From: DASREM01 sp035652095
GTDB taxonomy: Bacteria > Acidobacteriota > Terriglobia > Terriglobales > Acidobacteriaceae
NCBI GenBank assembly: GCA_035652095.1
Contig: DASREM010000011.1
Location: 62,001-126,000, forward strand
DNA length: 64,000 bases
Direction of reading: 5' to 3'
Shown: piece after piece, positions 55,851-64,000 of the stretch
How positions within the stretch are numbered: position 1 is the first letter of the stretch
How the letters are laid out: each line of letters starts with the position of its first letter
Made by a program: the position numbers and the translations under genes
Notes under the pieces: model-generated
What the model was told of the DNA's origin: nothing
What the model saw: the letters and a program-made list of their open reading frames with translations, nothing else
Database searches by the model: none

Positions 55851-56671
55851 TGGCTGCGTCCCCCGATGTCGGGTAACGCGGTAATGAGGTCAGTGCGACC
55901 GAGTCGGCCAATGAGCATCGCCACGGCGAGCGCCGCGGCAGCGAGCACAACCAAGCAGAATGCGGTCGGCAAGGCACCGGTAAGTCCATCAGCTTCAAAC
56001 CGCACCCACATGTAGACGGGTAGCGAATGTGGGTTGTAAGCAACGATGAGGGTCGCGCCAAACTCACCAATTGCACGAATCCAAGCCAACATGATGCCTG
56101 CCACCACGCTCGACCGTGCGAGCGGGAGTGATACACGCCAAAACACCTGCGATTGCGAGTCGCCGAGTGTTGCGGCGGCCTGCTCGAGTTCTGGATCAAC
56201 CGCGGCGAAACCCGCCATGGCAGAGACAATCACAAATGGCGCTGCAACGAACATCTGCGCCAGAACGATACCAGCGAGGTTGTTGGTGAGTTCGATATTG
56301 CGCGCATCCAGCGGTTGGCCGATTAGACCGTAGGGCCCAAACATCTGCAAAAGAAGAATGCCCCCGGCAAGGTCCGGCACCACCATTGGCAGGAAAACAA
56401 GAACCACCCAAAGGCGCTTTATTGGCAGGCCACCCCGAGCCAGCAAATAACCTAGGGGAACTCCGAACAGGGTCATGAGCGCAATTGCGATGGAACTGGA
56501 AACAACGGAAACCCTGATAGCGTCTCGTGCGTCGGGCCGCGAAATGGCCACGATCCAATCATGCCAGGTTGCCTGAACGAATAAGTTTGCAATCGGCAGA
56601 ATAAGATCCGCCAGCAATACCAGGCCCAAGGCTGCGAACAGAAGGTGAATCGTAGTGAGTCGCCGCACCAT
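55847..56671 (-). CDS. modB: ModB-type oxyanion ABC transporter permease
   Basis: About 274 residues from the ATG at 56671 (MVRRLTTIHLLFAALGL); a TTG at 56698 is also open. Five to six membrane helices and the cytosolic EAA loop (ELEQAAATLGDSQSQVFWRVSLPLA) of the ModB/CysT permease family; IGEFGATLIVAYN is the usual ModB motif. It is the membrane part of an importer with the ATPase encoded next in a 4-bp overlap. No binding-protein gene is adjacent in the operon; two WtpA-type genes lie about 6 kb away across the two-component system. Confidence 0.92.
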   Translation of the reverse strand: MVRRLTTIHLLFAALGLVLLADLILPIANLFVQATWHDWIVAISRPDARDAIRVSVVSSSIAIALMTLFGVPLGYLLARGGLPIKRLWVVLVFLPMVVPDLAGGILLLQMFGPYGLIGQPLDARNIELTNNLAGIVLAQMFVAAPFVIVSAMAGFAAVDPELEQAAATLGDSQSQVFWRVSLPLARSSVVAGIMLAWIRAIGEFGATLIVAYNPHSLPVYMWVRFEADGLTGALPTAFCLVVLAAAALAVAMLIGRLGRTDLITALPDIGGRSQ

Positions 56672-56744
56672 AAAGTGGATTGAAGGCCAGTGTAACAACT
56701 TGGGGAGGGATTACACAAAAGCCAGGCGTTCATCAAACGCAAAA

Positions 56745-56778
56745 AAGGAGACCGGCCCAAGCTCTCGCCCGGGCCGGT
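56745..56778 (-). terminator. Intrinsic terminator of the haloperoxidase gene
   Basis: Stem ACCGGCCC (56751-56758) / GGGCCGGT (56771-56778) with a 12-base loop. On the minus strand it runs into CTCC and six T residues, ending transcription of the haloperoxidase before modB. On the plus strand only TTTT follows. Confidence 0.8.
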
Positions 56779-56864
56779 TTTCACACCAGAGAGCGCAGGC
56801 CGGACCCCCCGCAAAGAGGATGCCTGCACCTCTACTGGATCTTCGGAATACCAACTATCCCGAT

Positions 56865-58649
56865 TTACTTACCTATCGTGATCGAGGTTCCGTCGAACTT
56901 CGTGAACGTAAAAGAACCCCCGATCTCGTTGAAGGTTTCGACCAGGTCCTGGAGGAAGTTGATTGCGACCGCTTCGCCCAGGAACATCGATTGCGCGTAA
57001 TCGGAGCGCCAGTGAACACCGGCGATGTTACGAGCCAGACCGATGTTCGATGCCAACTTGTCCAGTTCGCCGCCGATCGTGATCTGGTTGACATCGGAGC
57101 CAGTGTAGTTTTGCAGGGTCTGTCCGTCCGGCGAGTACACCGGGGTCAATCCAAGACCGGTGAAGGTTTGAGAACCATCGAACAGGGCCTTGAGAACGGT
57201 GACACACGCCGCCGCAACCGTGGTATGGCCGGAGCCGTAGGACGGGTGCGTCGGGCAACCTTCCGGATACGCCATCGGCAAGTAGTACGTGCCATACTTG
57301 CTGAATACGGCGGCCGTACCGGCTGCGTTCAGCACGTCGTGATGTAGGGGATAGGTGTTCTTGCCTGTGAGCTGGTTCTGTACGCGGCCGCTGTATTCTT
57401 CTGGACGCAGCGGACGATGCACGTAGTACTTTTGATACCAGACAGCCTGAATCGCCTGTAAGGCGACATGGCCCAGCAGGCCAGTGAACATCGGTCCGCC
57501 CCATGCCGAGAAGCCTATTTCATTCGGTGTCTTCGTGGCGCTGTACGGATTGCCCGGGTTTACAGGGATACCATCTCCAAGCATTTCGCAGGCGGCCCAG
57601 AATGGGTGCTGGAAGAGCTCGTCGGTATGAACCACTCCAGCCATATCTCGGCCGGTCGTAAGGTAGCCAGGCGTGCTCTGGTAAGTATTCGGACCAAATG
57701 CGAAGAAGATTGTGCGTGCCTTCGCCGGATCGGTTGCTTGTCCGTTTTGGACTGCGAGCCAGGAAGCAGTGTCAGTCATGTAGTCCAATCCCGGAAGGTA
57801 GCTCAGATAGAGCTGCGCTGGCAGATCGCTGACATTGCGCATTGAAAAGTCGCCCAGTCCATTGACCGGCATCATCAGGAACTGAGAGACATAGGGGCCC
57901 ACTAGTTCACCGGCGGTGATGCCGCGGAACAAGGTTTGGCCCGTCACTTGACCATTCACTTTCGGACCACGGAAATCAGACAGCTTGTTGAGGTCCGCTA
58001 TGGCAGCCTGCGAGAGTGGCTCTTGGCCATATTGCGAAGCAGGAACGTCGCGGCAGAGAGCTTGCCAGTAATTCTCCACCATTTCGCCTGCACGCTCGGC
58101 GCTCGCGAGTGTTGGAGCAGGTGGGATTGTCATTTGAACTTCATCCGCTCCGATCAGCGCGAAAGCGAGTCCACCTTGGGGGCACGTGAGAGGTACAGTC
58201 CCACCGAGGCTACATTTTTCCCAATCCGTCTGTCTGCCACTGCGGGCGGCATTCAGGAACAACTTGTACGAGTTAACGTCGGGATCACCGATGCTGCTGT
58301 GTTGCAGAGCCTTGCTGTACTGGCCGATAAAGGAATTCTTGTAGAGCAGTTCGTCACCGTTGTTCACCTGAGTCACGGCGCCCTTGTTCAGCCACTTCGT
58401 GGCCAACGCCGTTCGCAGTTGATAGGCTTGGGTAACGCGGTAGTTGTTGACGGGGTTTGCGAAAGCTTTTTGCGAATTAGATCCTAGGAGAGGCGACAAA
58501 CCGATGGCACTTGCGGAATAGGCGGCAGCGGCCAATCCACCGACCTTGCCAATGAACTTGCGGCGGCTTTGCGAGGTGATCTGGGCTAATTTTTTTTGGG
58601 TTTGTTCAGACGCAGGTACGACTTGGACTTCTTGGGGGGTCCGCTTCAT
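56865..58649 (-). CDS. Vanadium-dependent haloperoxidase, Tat-exported
   Basis: 594 residues. The N-terminus has a twin-arginine motif SRRKFIGKV (29-37) before AAAAYSASAIGLSPLL, fitting export of a folded protein. The catalytic core shows the vanadate site of the PAP2/haloperoxidase fold: KYYVHRPLRPEEYSGRV (about 400-416), HPSYGSGHTTVAAA (about 468-481, PSxxSGH) and RNIAGVHWRSDYAQ (about 543-556, RxxxGxHxxxD). It should oxidise halide with H2O2, with vanadate held by Lys, Arg, Ser, Gly and His. RBS AAAGGAG is six bases before the ATG. It is terminated before modBC and lies downstream of the two-component genes on the same strand. Confidence 0.9.
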   Translation of the reverse strand: MKRTPQEVQVVPASEQTQKKLAQITSQSRRKFIGKVGGLAAAAYSASAIGLSPLLGSNSQKAFANPVNNYRVTQAYQLRTALATKWLNKGAVTQVNNGDELLYKNSFIGQYSKALQHSSIGDPDVNSYKLFLNAARSGRQTDWEKCSLGGTVPLTCPQGGLAFALIGADEVQMTIPPAPTLASAERAGEMVENYWQALCRDVPASQYGQEPLSQAAIADLNKLSDFRGPKVNGQVTGQTLFRGITAGELVGPYVSQFLMMPVNGLGDFSMRNVSDLPAQLYLSYLPGLDYMTDTASWLAVQNGQATDPAKARTIFFAFGPNTYQSTPGYLTTGRDMAGVVHTDELFQHPFWAACEMLGDGIPVNPGNPYSATKTPNEIGFSAWGGPMFTGLLGHVALQAIQAVWYQKYYVHRPLRPEEYSGRVQNQLTGKNTYPLHHDVLNAAGTAAVFSKYGTYYLPMAYPEGCPTHPSYGSGHTTVAAACVTVLKALFDGSQTFTGLGLTPVYSPDGQTLQNYTGSDVNQITIGGELDKLASNIGLARNIAGVHWRSDYAQSMFLGEAVAINFLQDLVETFNEIGGSFTFTKFDGTSITIGK

Positions 58650-58890
58650 CTTGCGCTCCTTTGGGTGTTCCGGGATTTACTGCAGCAAACGTCTAGCCCC
58701 CAATGTATGCACTTCCAGTTCCAACCTCATGACAAGACGGTCGCTTTAGACCTAACAAAAGCAAGCTGCTGATTTGAATTGCGTCTTTTGCATCGATGCC
58801 GACCGGAGCTGTTCATTCGAGCAAGAGGTTAACGCAGGAAGAGAGAACAATCGTGCAACAAGACGAAAGAAAATTGCAGATAAAAAGATT

Positions 58891-58911
58891 ATATCTCGTA
58901 TCACGATATAT
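58891..58911. promoter_or_regulatory. Imperfect palindrome, candidate operator
   Basis: ATATCTCGT-ATC-ACGATATAT: two 9-base arms matching at 8 of 9 positions around a 3-base centre. A dyad of this size is typical of a dimeric regulator site. It does not match the ModE consensus. Confidence 0.5.
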
Positions 58912-59046
58912 TTTAGCGGACTAATAACGGCTTGAGAGGAGAGCCAAAGCGATGACAGCGTTTTGAGATTCCGTGGAGTCGCTGGGCCTCGGTGTAGAAA
59001 TCGACTACTTGCGACGTGAGTGTATCCATAAGTCAGTCTGGCCGTT

Positions 59047-59073
59047 GTTAAATGTGAGTTAAGTCTGGGTTAA
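59047..59073. promoter_or_regulatory. Three GTTAA repeats at 11-bp spacing, candidate OmpR-family regulator box
   Basis: GTTAA begins at 59047, 59058 and 59069, exactly one helical turn apart. Tandem direct repeats at 11-bp spacing are characteristic of OmpR/PhoB-family response-regulator sites. The response regulator encoded immediately to the right is of this family. Downstream on the minus strand is the haloperoxidase. Confidence 0.6.
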
Positions 59074-59139
59074 GAGGTGGTTATGATCTCGTCGGATGGT
59101 GGTTCAGCTCTTTGGGCTACACGCCATCACGGAGGCCGG

Positions 59140-59826
59140 TTACCGGGCGAATTTGTATCCTAGCCCCGGAACCGTAACTATCAGGTCAGGCTTCTTGGGG
59201 TTATCTTCCAGCTTTTGCCGCAAGCCAAAAACATGCACGTCCACGGTGCGAGTAAATATCTCTTCGTCGTAACCCCAGACTTCCTTGAGAATTTGCTCCC
59301 GCGAAACGGTGCATCCGCGACGCTCCAATAGATAGCGCAACAATTGAAACTCGCGGGCCGAGAGGTTTACCAGTTCTCCATTGCGCATCACCTCAGTGCC
59401 ATCCAAATCGATCGTGATCGTCCCAAACCGGTGCAAACCTCTCGACGTTCCAATCGCTTTCGAAGCACGGCGGAGTACTGCTTCGATGCGGGCAAGGAGT
59501 TCCAAGATATCGAAAGGTTTCGTCAAGTAGTCATCGGCGCCGAGCTTCAACCCCACTACCTTATCGACCACCTGGCTTCTCGCCGTCAGAAACAGTATCG
59601 GCGTCAAAATGCCAAGCTGCCGAATGTCTCTACAGATATCAAATCCGCTCCGACCGGGGAGCATTATGTCGAGAATAATGAAGTCAAAAGGGATATCCGT
59701 AACCTTTTGTAGTCCCTGCTCGCCGTCCACGGCAGTCTCAACCACAAACTTTTCCGCTTTGAGGCGGTCTGCGATCATCCTGCGCAGGTCCTGTTCATCC
59801 TCGACCAAAAGGATTCGTGGCTTCAT
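59140..59826 (-). CDS. OmpR-family response regulator
   Basis: 228 residues from the ATG at 59826 (MKPRILLVEDEQDL; a TTG one codon earlier is possible). The receiver domain has acidic VEDE, phosphoacceptor Asp in FIILDIMLPG, Thr in LFLTAR and Lys in DYLTKPFD. A winged-helix DNA-binding domain follows (LSAREFQLLRYLLER; FTRTVDVHVFGLRQKLE; TVPGLGYKF). Its start codon overlaps the kinase stop as TGATG, so the two are translationally coupled. It probably controls the haloperoxidase and/or binding-protein genes through the repeats at 59047-59073 (inference). Confidence 0.95.
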   Translation of the reverse strand: MKPRILLVEDEQDLRRMIADRLKAEKFVVETAVDGEQGLQKVTDIPFDFIILDIMLPGRSGFDICRDIRQLGILTPILFLTARSQVVDKVVGLKLGADDYLTKPFDILELLARIEAVLRRASKAIGTSRGLHRFGTITIDLDGTEVMRNGELVNLSAREFQLLRYLLERRGCTVSREQILKEVWGYDEEIFTRTVDVHVFGLRQKLEDNPKKPDLIVTVPGLGYKFAR

Positions 59827-61682
59827 CAAATTTGCTGAACTGATTCCGACTGCGCAGCCCGTGGGATTGCCCCTGCCGCTACGACCGGAAGGTGAATTGT
59901 GAAGGAGCTGCCTTGCCCCACGGCGCTCTTGACGGTGAGCCTTCCTCCCATTGACTCCACAAGCGTTTTCGCAAGGAACAACCCAAGACCTGTACCATGA
60001 ACGCCAGCCTTCACTGCTAGTGGGCTGCGATAGAACGGTTCGAAGATCCTGCTAAGCTTCGCTTGCGGGATACCAGGTCCTTGATCGGTGACGGTGATTT
60101 GTACGACCTCCGGGTTGACGGTTTCGTTAAGGCACGCTCGAACCGCGATCTTACCCGACTCTCGCCCATAGTTGACCGCATTGCTCAAAAGATTTTGTAT
60201 TGCGCGGGAAAGAGCTGAGCAGTCTGCTAGTACTTCAGGCAGTTGCGGATCGAGTTGAGTATCGATTTGGCACCCAGACGCTTCTACGAGCGCAGAAGTA
60301 CCATGCAGCGCATTAGTGATTGCCTCGAGCGGTGGGGTCGACCTTAATAGCAGATGGAAATTGCGCTGACGAGTCGAAGCAAACAGCAGGACCTGCTCTA
60401 CGAGATTGGTCAACTGCAGCGTTTGATTGCGAATCGCAGTGGCGTAAATCTTCAAATGTTGTCCATCGGTTACCACGTCGGCGCCGAGGTTGTCGCTTGC
60501 GGTCCGAATCACGGCAAGTGGTGTCCGCAAATCGTGGGAAACGGAGGTCACAAAATTCATCTGCATTTCAGCCAACTGCTCGGCACGTTTACTGGCGACC
60601 ACAATCAAGGCCATGCTCAACGCCAACAAAGCTAGAACTCCGGAGCTTAGAGCGATGTTGCGCCTCCGGGCACTTTGCAGAATTGAGGTCGATGACGCAT
60701 CACGAGGCTGCAGAATCAGGTTCCAATCTCCGTCAAATGGCGTGTACCGTACCACCGGAAACCATACAGGAGCCGTGAACTGCCGATGTTCTGCCCCAGA
60801 CGGCGGTTCTGCGATTCGTGCTACTTGCCAGAATTGACCTTCTGTACTTCCCGCCGGCGGTCCAAAGATGTTCATGGACAGGTCGGGATCTTTGTCGGAC
60901 TGATGTTGGGAGTCAGAGTAATAGATGACCGATGGAACTGTATTGGCCGCTCGGAACAGCACCTTGTACTTCTTCCCTATCCCTGTGCCGAAGTAGCGCT
61001 CAGACAACGCGGGGACCACGAGATCCTGAATCGTTTGGCGGTCCAGAACGAGTATTATCCAAGCGGGCGCACGCTGAATGCCTTCAGCGCGGGTCGGAGA
61101 CGACATTGTATGCAGCAATGCTGGTATGTCTTGATCAAAGATCCACCCGGCCTCCTGGGAGTCTAGTGTTTGTGTGGGAGGCTCAACCTTCTCGGCTGGG
61201 GCTAAATCGAGTTGCGCGCCGTTGCCGTCGCCGCGTTCCAGTTTGGCCGAATCCTCGCGCAGTCGAGCAAGCAATCTCTCGACCGAATGTTGCCTTTGAG
61301 TGGACTCCGCTGCGCCACCTCGCACACCTACCCGCATGATGGGAGCGGCGCCGTCAGTGTGCGTGATCAGGACTTCAGAGACTAGGGTTGGGTGAGCGGC
61401 GGTCCGCCTCCACTCGGCAAAGTCATCTCGATAGGATCTCAAATTCTCCGGGGACGCCATGCCTCGATCCTGAAATGCGTCGGCTACCGCTCTGAACTCG
61501 TGGTAAAAATCCAAGTGCCACGCCAGCATCAAAGACTCAAGGATCGTCCCAATCTGCGTGTCCTCGGCATGGCTCAACTCCGAAGCCCAATGATATTGCA
61601 GCGTCGCCACTGCGATCAGAACGAGGATCGCGGTGAGGACAATCACTGGTAAAACGAGGCGATTCTTCTTGAATCCAAACAT
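59826..61682 (-). CDS. Membrane sensor histidine kinase
   Basis: 618 residues. N-terminal membrane helix (LVLPVIVLTAILVLIAVATL), a periplasmic segment of about 310 residues, a second helix (SSGVLALLALSMALIVV, about 350) and a HisKA/HATPase_c module: H in FVTSVSHDLRTPLAVIR (about 385), N-box SRAIQNLLSNAVNYG, G1 TDQGPGIP, F-box IFEPFYRS, G2 HGTGLGLFLAK. The periplasmic domain is long and has no recognised fold; it is a candidate oxyanion, peroxide or halide sensor. It is followed by its response regulator. The binding-protein gene at 61856 diverges from it. Confidence 0.93.
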   Translation of the reverse strand: MFGFKKNRLVLPVIVLTAILVLIAVATLQYHWASELSHAEDTQIGTILESLMLAWHLDFYHEFRAVADAFQDRGMASPENLRSYRDDFAEWRRTAAHPTLVSEVLITHTDGAAPIMRVGVRGGAAESTQRQHSVERLLARLREDSAKLERGDGNGAQLDLAPAEKVEPPTQTLDSQEAGWIFDQDIPALLHTMSSPTRAEGIQRAPAWIILVLDRQTIQDLVVPALSERYFGTGIGKKYKVLFRAANTVPSVIYYSDSQHQSDKDPDLSMNIFGPPAGSTEGQFWQVARIAEPPSGAEHRQFTAPVWFPVVRYTPFDGDWNLILQPRDASSTSILQSARRRNIALSSGVLALLALSMALIVVASKRAEQLAEMQMNFVTSVSHDLRTPLAVIRTASDNLGADVVTDGQHLKIYATAIRNQTLQLTNLVEQVLLFASTRQRNFHLLLRSTPPLEAITNALHGTSALVEASGCQIDTQLDPQLPEVLADCSALSRAIQNLLSNAVNYGRESGKIAVRACLNETVNPEVVQITVTDQGPGIPQAKLSRIFEPFYRSPLAVKAGVHGTGLGLFLAKTLVESMGGRLTVKSAVGQGSSFTIHLPVVAAGAIPRAAQSESVQQI

Positions 61683-61855
61683 TGAATCGAAGCTAAGACC
61701 TCAGACATCATACCGTGTCCGCCACTCTACCCCCACGGCGTGTGGAGGCAAAGAACCACGATGAGCACACGCAAGAGATGTCGGCCGAAACTATCCGGCA
61801 CCTGGCGCTTTGGCACCTTGTACTTTCTTTCCACGTTCGTTATGTTGACGGGATC

Positions 61856-62857
61856 ATGTCAGAGATGGGAGTCAGCTTGAATGCAGTTCAGTGGCGAGTG
61901 TATTTGATCATCTTCCTTTTGGCTATAGTTTCTCCTGTCCTGTCGGCGAGGGCCTCCGGCGGTGACAGATCGGTGTCTGTCCTTTACGCTGCATCCCTAA
62001 CTGAAGCTATGAATAGAGTCGTGGGCCCCGCGTTCACCAGCGCAACCGGATACCAATTCAACGGGGAGGCGCGTGGCTCGCTTGATGCGGCACGAATGAT
62101 TCGCGCACGGACGCGACAACCTGATGTTTTTATCAGCGCCGATCCTTTGGTCTATCCGGCAGCCTTGAGCGGTCCTGATAACGGAAACCACGTCCAGTGG
62201 TTCGTCACAATCGGTTCTGCAGAGCTGGTTTTGGGTTACAACCCATCCAGCAAGTTCGCGGCGAAGTTCCGGCAAGCGGAGATCGGAACGATCCCCTGGT
62301 ACGAAGCGCTTGCCACGATTGGAGTCCGGTTCGGCCGGGCCGACCCGACAATTGATCCCAAGGGATACCGCACACTATTCTTGTTCCACTTGGCTGCTCA
62401 GTACTACCATCGGCCCGAACTTTGGACTTTTCTGGGCGATCCGATGAATCCCAAGCAGGCGTTTCCAGAGGTCACTCTGGTGCAAAGGTTGCGATCAGGC
62501 CAACTCGACGCTGCCGTGTTCTATCGGCACGAAGCTGTAGCCGAGAAGTTGCCATTTATCGCTCTACCCAAGCAGATCAATCTGGGCGACCCTGATTTCG
62601 CCTCAGTGTATTCACACGAGACCTATGTGACATCCTGGGGCGAGCACCTCCACGGAGCACCTATCATTTTTACTGTGACCATTCCTGATACTGTGATTCG
62701 GAAAGATGCGGCAATTAGCTTCGTAAAGTTCGTAATCACCTCAAACGACCTCTGGAAGCAACTCGGTTTCGGAATGCTCGATCATCGGATTGGCGGCGAG
62801 GCCGGCAAAGTCCCTACCGAACTGCGACCCTTCACTAAGGGCGTGTTCAACCCTTAG
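61856..62857 (+). CDS. WtpA/ModA-type oxyanion-binding protein 1
   Basis: About 333 residues from the ATG at 61856, giving the signal peptide VYLIIFLLAIVSPVLSARAS. The mature protein follows the tungstate/molybdate-binding type: VLYAASLTEAMNRVVGPAF (start), GEARGSLDAARMIR, DVFISADPLVYPA, LVLGYNPSSKFA, FGRADPTIDPKGYRT, AVFYRHEAV and the closing VTIPDTVIRKDAAISFVKFV. The open frame starts upstream at 61715, but that leader has no signal peptide. It is divergent from the histidine kinase and converges on a paralogue. It may serve the ModB/ModC importer, which has no binding protein of its own in the operon. Confidence 0.9.
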   Translation: MSEMGVSLNAVQWRVYLIIFLLAIVSPVLSARASGGDRSVSVLYAASLTEAMNRVVGPAFTSATGYQFNGEARGSLDAARMIRARTRQPDVFISADPLVYPAALSGPDNGNHVQWFVTIGSAELVLGYNPSSKFAAKFRQAEIGTIPWYEALATIGVRFGRADPTIDPKGYRTLFLFHLAAQYYHRPELWTFLGDPMNPKQAFPEVTLVQRLRSGQLDAAVFYRHEAVAEKLPFIALPKQINLGDPDFASVYSHETYVTSWGEHLHGAPIIFTVTIPDTVIRKDAAISFVKFVITSNDLWKQLGFGMLDHRIGGEAGKVPTELRPFTKGVFNP

Positions 62858-62975
62858 CTGCGGACATTTCTCCCAGTTCGCCCCACCCTGTTTTGGCACA
62901 GTAGCGACATGCAGACGCTGCCTTTAAAACGTGGCTCCGAATGATTTCGAAGGATAACGTAAACCCTCTATTCGG

Positions 62976-63956
62976 CTAAGGCCTGAAGCTCCCTTCATCG
63001 TACTTCCGAAGGCTGGATGGAACCTCCGCTCTCTCGCCTCCAACTTGATGAGGAACATTTCCGAATCCATACTGCTCCCACAATTGATTCGAGGAGAGCA
63101 CAAAACTCGCAAACGCCAGCGCTGCCTCAACGTTCTTCACCGTGTCGGGAATTGTTATGGTAAAGATGATGGGGGCACCATGAACCTCTTCTCCCTTAGG
63201 AGTTACATAGCTTTCTTTGGCGTATAGACTCGCCAGATGTGGATCTCCCAGATTGATCTCGCTAGGCAGCGAGATAAACGGCAAACGATGCGCCACTGCT
63301 TCGTGTTTATAGAAAATGGCGGCGTCAAACTGCCCAGACTCGAGCCGAGCAAGCAACACGATCTCAGGCAGCACCTGGTCCGGATTCATCGGATCACCGA
63401 TCAATTTGACGAGCTCGGGACGATGGTAGAAGTCAGCCGCCAAGCGGAACATGAACAACGTTCGGTATCCCTTTGGGTCAATGCTGGGATCGCCACGGCC
63501 GAAGCGCACGCCCTGCGTTGCCAACGCCTGATACCACGGAATTTTGCCCCCTTGGGCATCCTGAAACTTCGAGGCGAATCTGCTCCTTGGGTTATAGGCT
63601 AGTACCAATTGTGAGGATGCCAGTGTCATGAACCATTTCACATGGTTGCCATTGGCCGTTCCCATGAGGATTGTTTGGTTGACCAGTGGGTCGGCGCTGA
63701 TGAAGATGTCGGGCTGCCGCAGGCCGTCCCGGATCATGCGTGCGGCTCCCATCGAGCCCTGAGCTTCTCCTCGGTACTGATCGCCAGTGGCTTTGGCGAA
63801 GTCCGGTCCTATCCCGTTCTCCATTACCGCAGCGAGGGACCCTGCGTACAACACAGATACTTCTGCGGAACGAGAAGCCTGGGAACTCACGATAGAAGGG
63901 AGAACTAGCAGTGCCATTATCTCAAAGGTTTTGATACTAGTACGTAGCATCGGCAT
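62976..63956 (-). CDS. WtpA/ModA-type oxyanion-binding protein 2
   Basis: 326 residues with a signal peptide (TFEIMALLVLPSIVSSQASRSA). It shares the full pattern of the first paralogue: VLYAGSLAAVMENGIGPDF, GEAQGSMGAARMIRDG, DIFISADPLVNQ, LVLAYNPRSRFASKF, FGRGDPSIDPKGYRTLF, AAIFYKHEAVAHRLP and IPDTVKNVEAALAFASFV. The RBS AGGAGA lies about 10 bases upstream. It converges on the first paralogue, with 118 bp between stops. Two close paralogues suggest different oxyanion specificity or affinity. Confidence 0.9.
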   Translation of the reverse strand: MPMLRTSIKTFEIMALLVLPSIVSSQASRSAEVSVLYAGSLAAVMENGIGPDFAKATGDQYRGEAQGSMGAARMIRDGLRQPDIFISADPLVNQTILMGTANGNHVKWFMTLASSQLVLAYNPRSRFASKFQDAQGGKIPWYQALATQGVRFGRGDPSIDPKGYRTLFMFRLAADFYHRPELVKLIGDPMNPDQVLPEIVLLARLESGQFDAAIFYKHEAVAHRLPFISLPSEINLGDPHLASLYAKESYVTPKGEEVHGAPIIFTITIPDTVKNVEAALAFASFVLSSNQLWEQYGFGNVPHQVGGERAEVPSSLRKYDEGSFRP

Positions 63957-64000
63957 AATATATGGTCTCCTGTGAGTATCTGATCGCGGCCCGGTTGTCA

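Larger units (their letters stand above)
58650..59139. other. 490-bp regulatory intergenic region upstream of the haloperoxidase
   Basis: No convincing gene. It contains a 21-bp imperfect dyad (58891-58911) and three GTTAA direct repeats (59047-59073), listed separately, plus an A/T-rich segment around 58860-58915. The dyad lies about 240 bp and the repeats about 400 bp upstream of the haloperoxidase start. Confidence 0.6.

Noticed and set aside
58891..58911. ModE-type operator
   Set aside because: The dyad lacks the ModE consensus halves; only a general palindrome is claimed.
59091..59150. Second copy of the tRNA-fMet 3' end (attR)
   Set aside because: Only about nine bases (GGTGGTTCA) match, which is expected by chance.

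Overview
The window looks like a chromosomal segment of a soil acidobacterium (Koribacter/Sulfotelmatobacter-like). I infer this from the gene types rather than from any search: an Oar-like TonB-dependent receptor with an N-terminal carboxypeptidase-regulatory domain, a large BNR/sortilin-repeat exported protein, a DUF5916-type outer-membrane protein, kinases that begin MIGQ...LGGGGMGVVY, a bacilliredoxin, and high-GC coding throughout. No rRNA operon or CRISPR array is present. The first gene is cut by the left edge.

Region 1 (1-26.4 kb) is mostly housekeeping: a partial SDR, guaA, leuS, nfo, a DAHP synthase, an M20 amidohydrolase, a PilZ protein, a LysR regulator, a bacilliredoxin, murB, glgP, gluQRS, a sortilin-repeat protein and a lipid-linked saccharide flippase. 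Region 2 (26.4-31.3 kb) holds two translationally coupled signalling genes. One is a Ser/Thr kinase-TIR-AAA protein; the other is an AAA-transmembrane-PEGA protein. Region 3 (31.4-49.2 kb) is carbohydrate and envelope oriented: a TonB receptor, a GH39 enzyme, an ABC exporter next to a cyclic beta-1,2-glucan-synthase-like protein, and a wecB-type epimerase. It also has thiG, a dicarboxylate/amino-acid symporter, an acyl-CoA ligase, and an exported peroxiredoxin whose peroxidatic cysteine codon is an in-frame TGA followed by a SECIS-like hairpin (a candidate selenoprotein).

Region 4 (49.35-53.35 kb) is a decayed integrated element. An initiator tRNA-Met gene has a tyrosine integrase reading into its 3' half. 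The integrase carries a frameshift and a nonsense codon, a Rep-like gene and a serine recombinase are frameshifted, and two copies of a small exported OB-fold-like gene are damaged.

Region 5 (53.4-64 kb) appears to be an oxyanion and vanadium locus. It contains a two-component system, a Tat-exported vanadium-dependent haloperoxidase, a ModB-type permease, and a ModC-type ATPase fused to a catalytically dead low-molecular-weight tyrosine-phosphatase-like domain. Two WtpA/ModA-type binding proteins and a sigma-region-2/zinc-finger protein complete it. The 490-bp intergenic region upstream of the haloperoxidase carries three GTTAA direct repeats at exact 11-bp spacing and a 21-bp dyad. My hypothesis is that this is a vanadate (or molybdate/tungstate) sensing and uptake system serving the haloperoxidase. 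The three most notable observations are the candidate selenoprotein, the ModC-pseudophosphatase fusion beside a vanadium enzyme, and the kinase-TIR-AAA pair.
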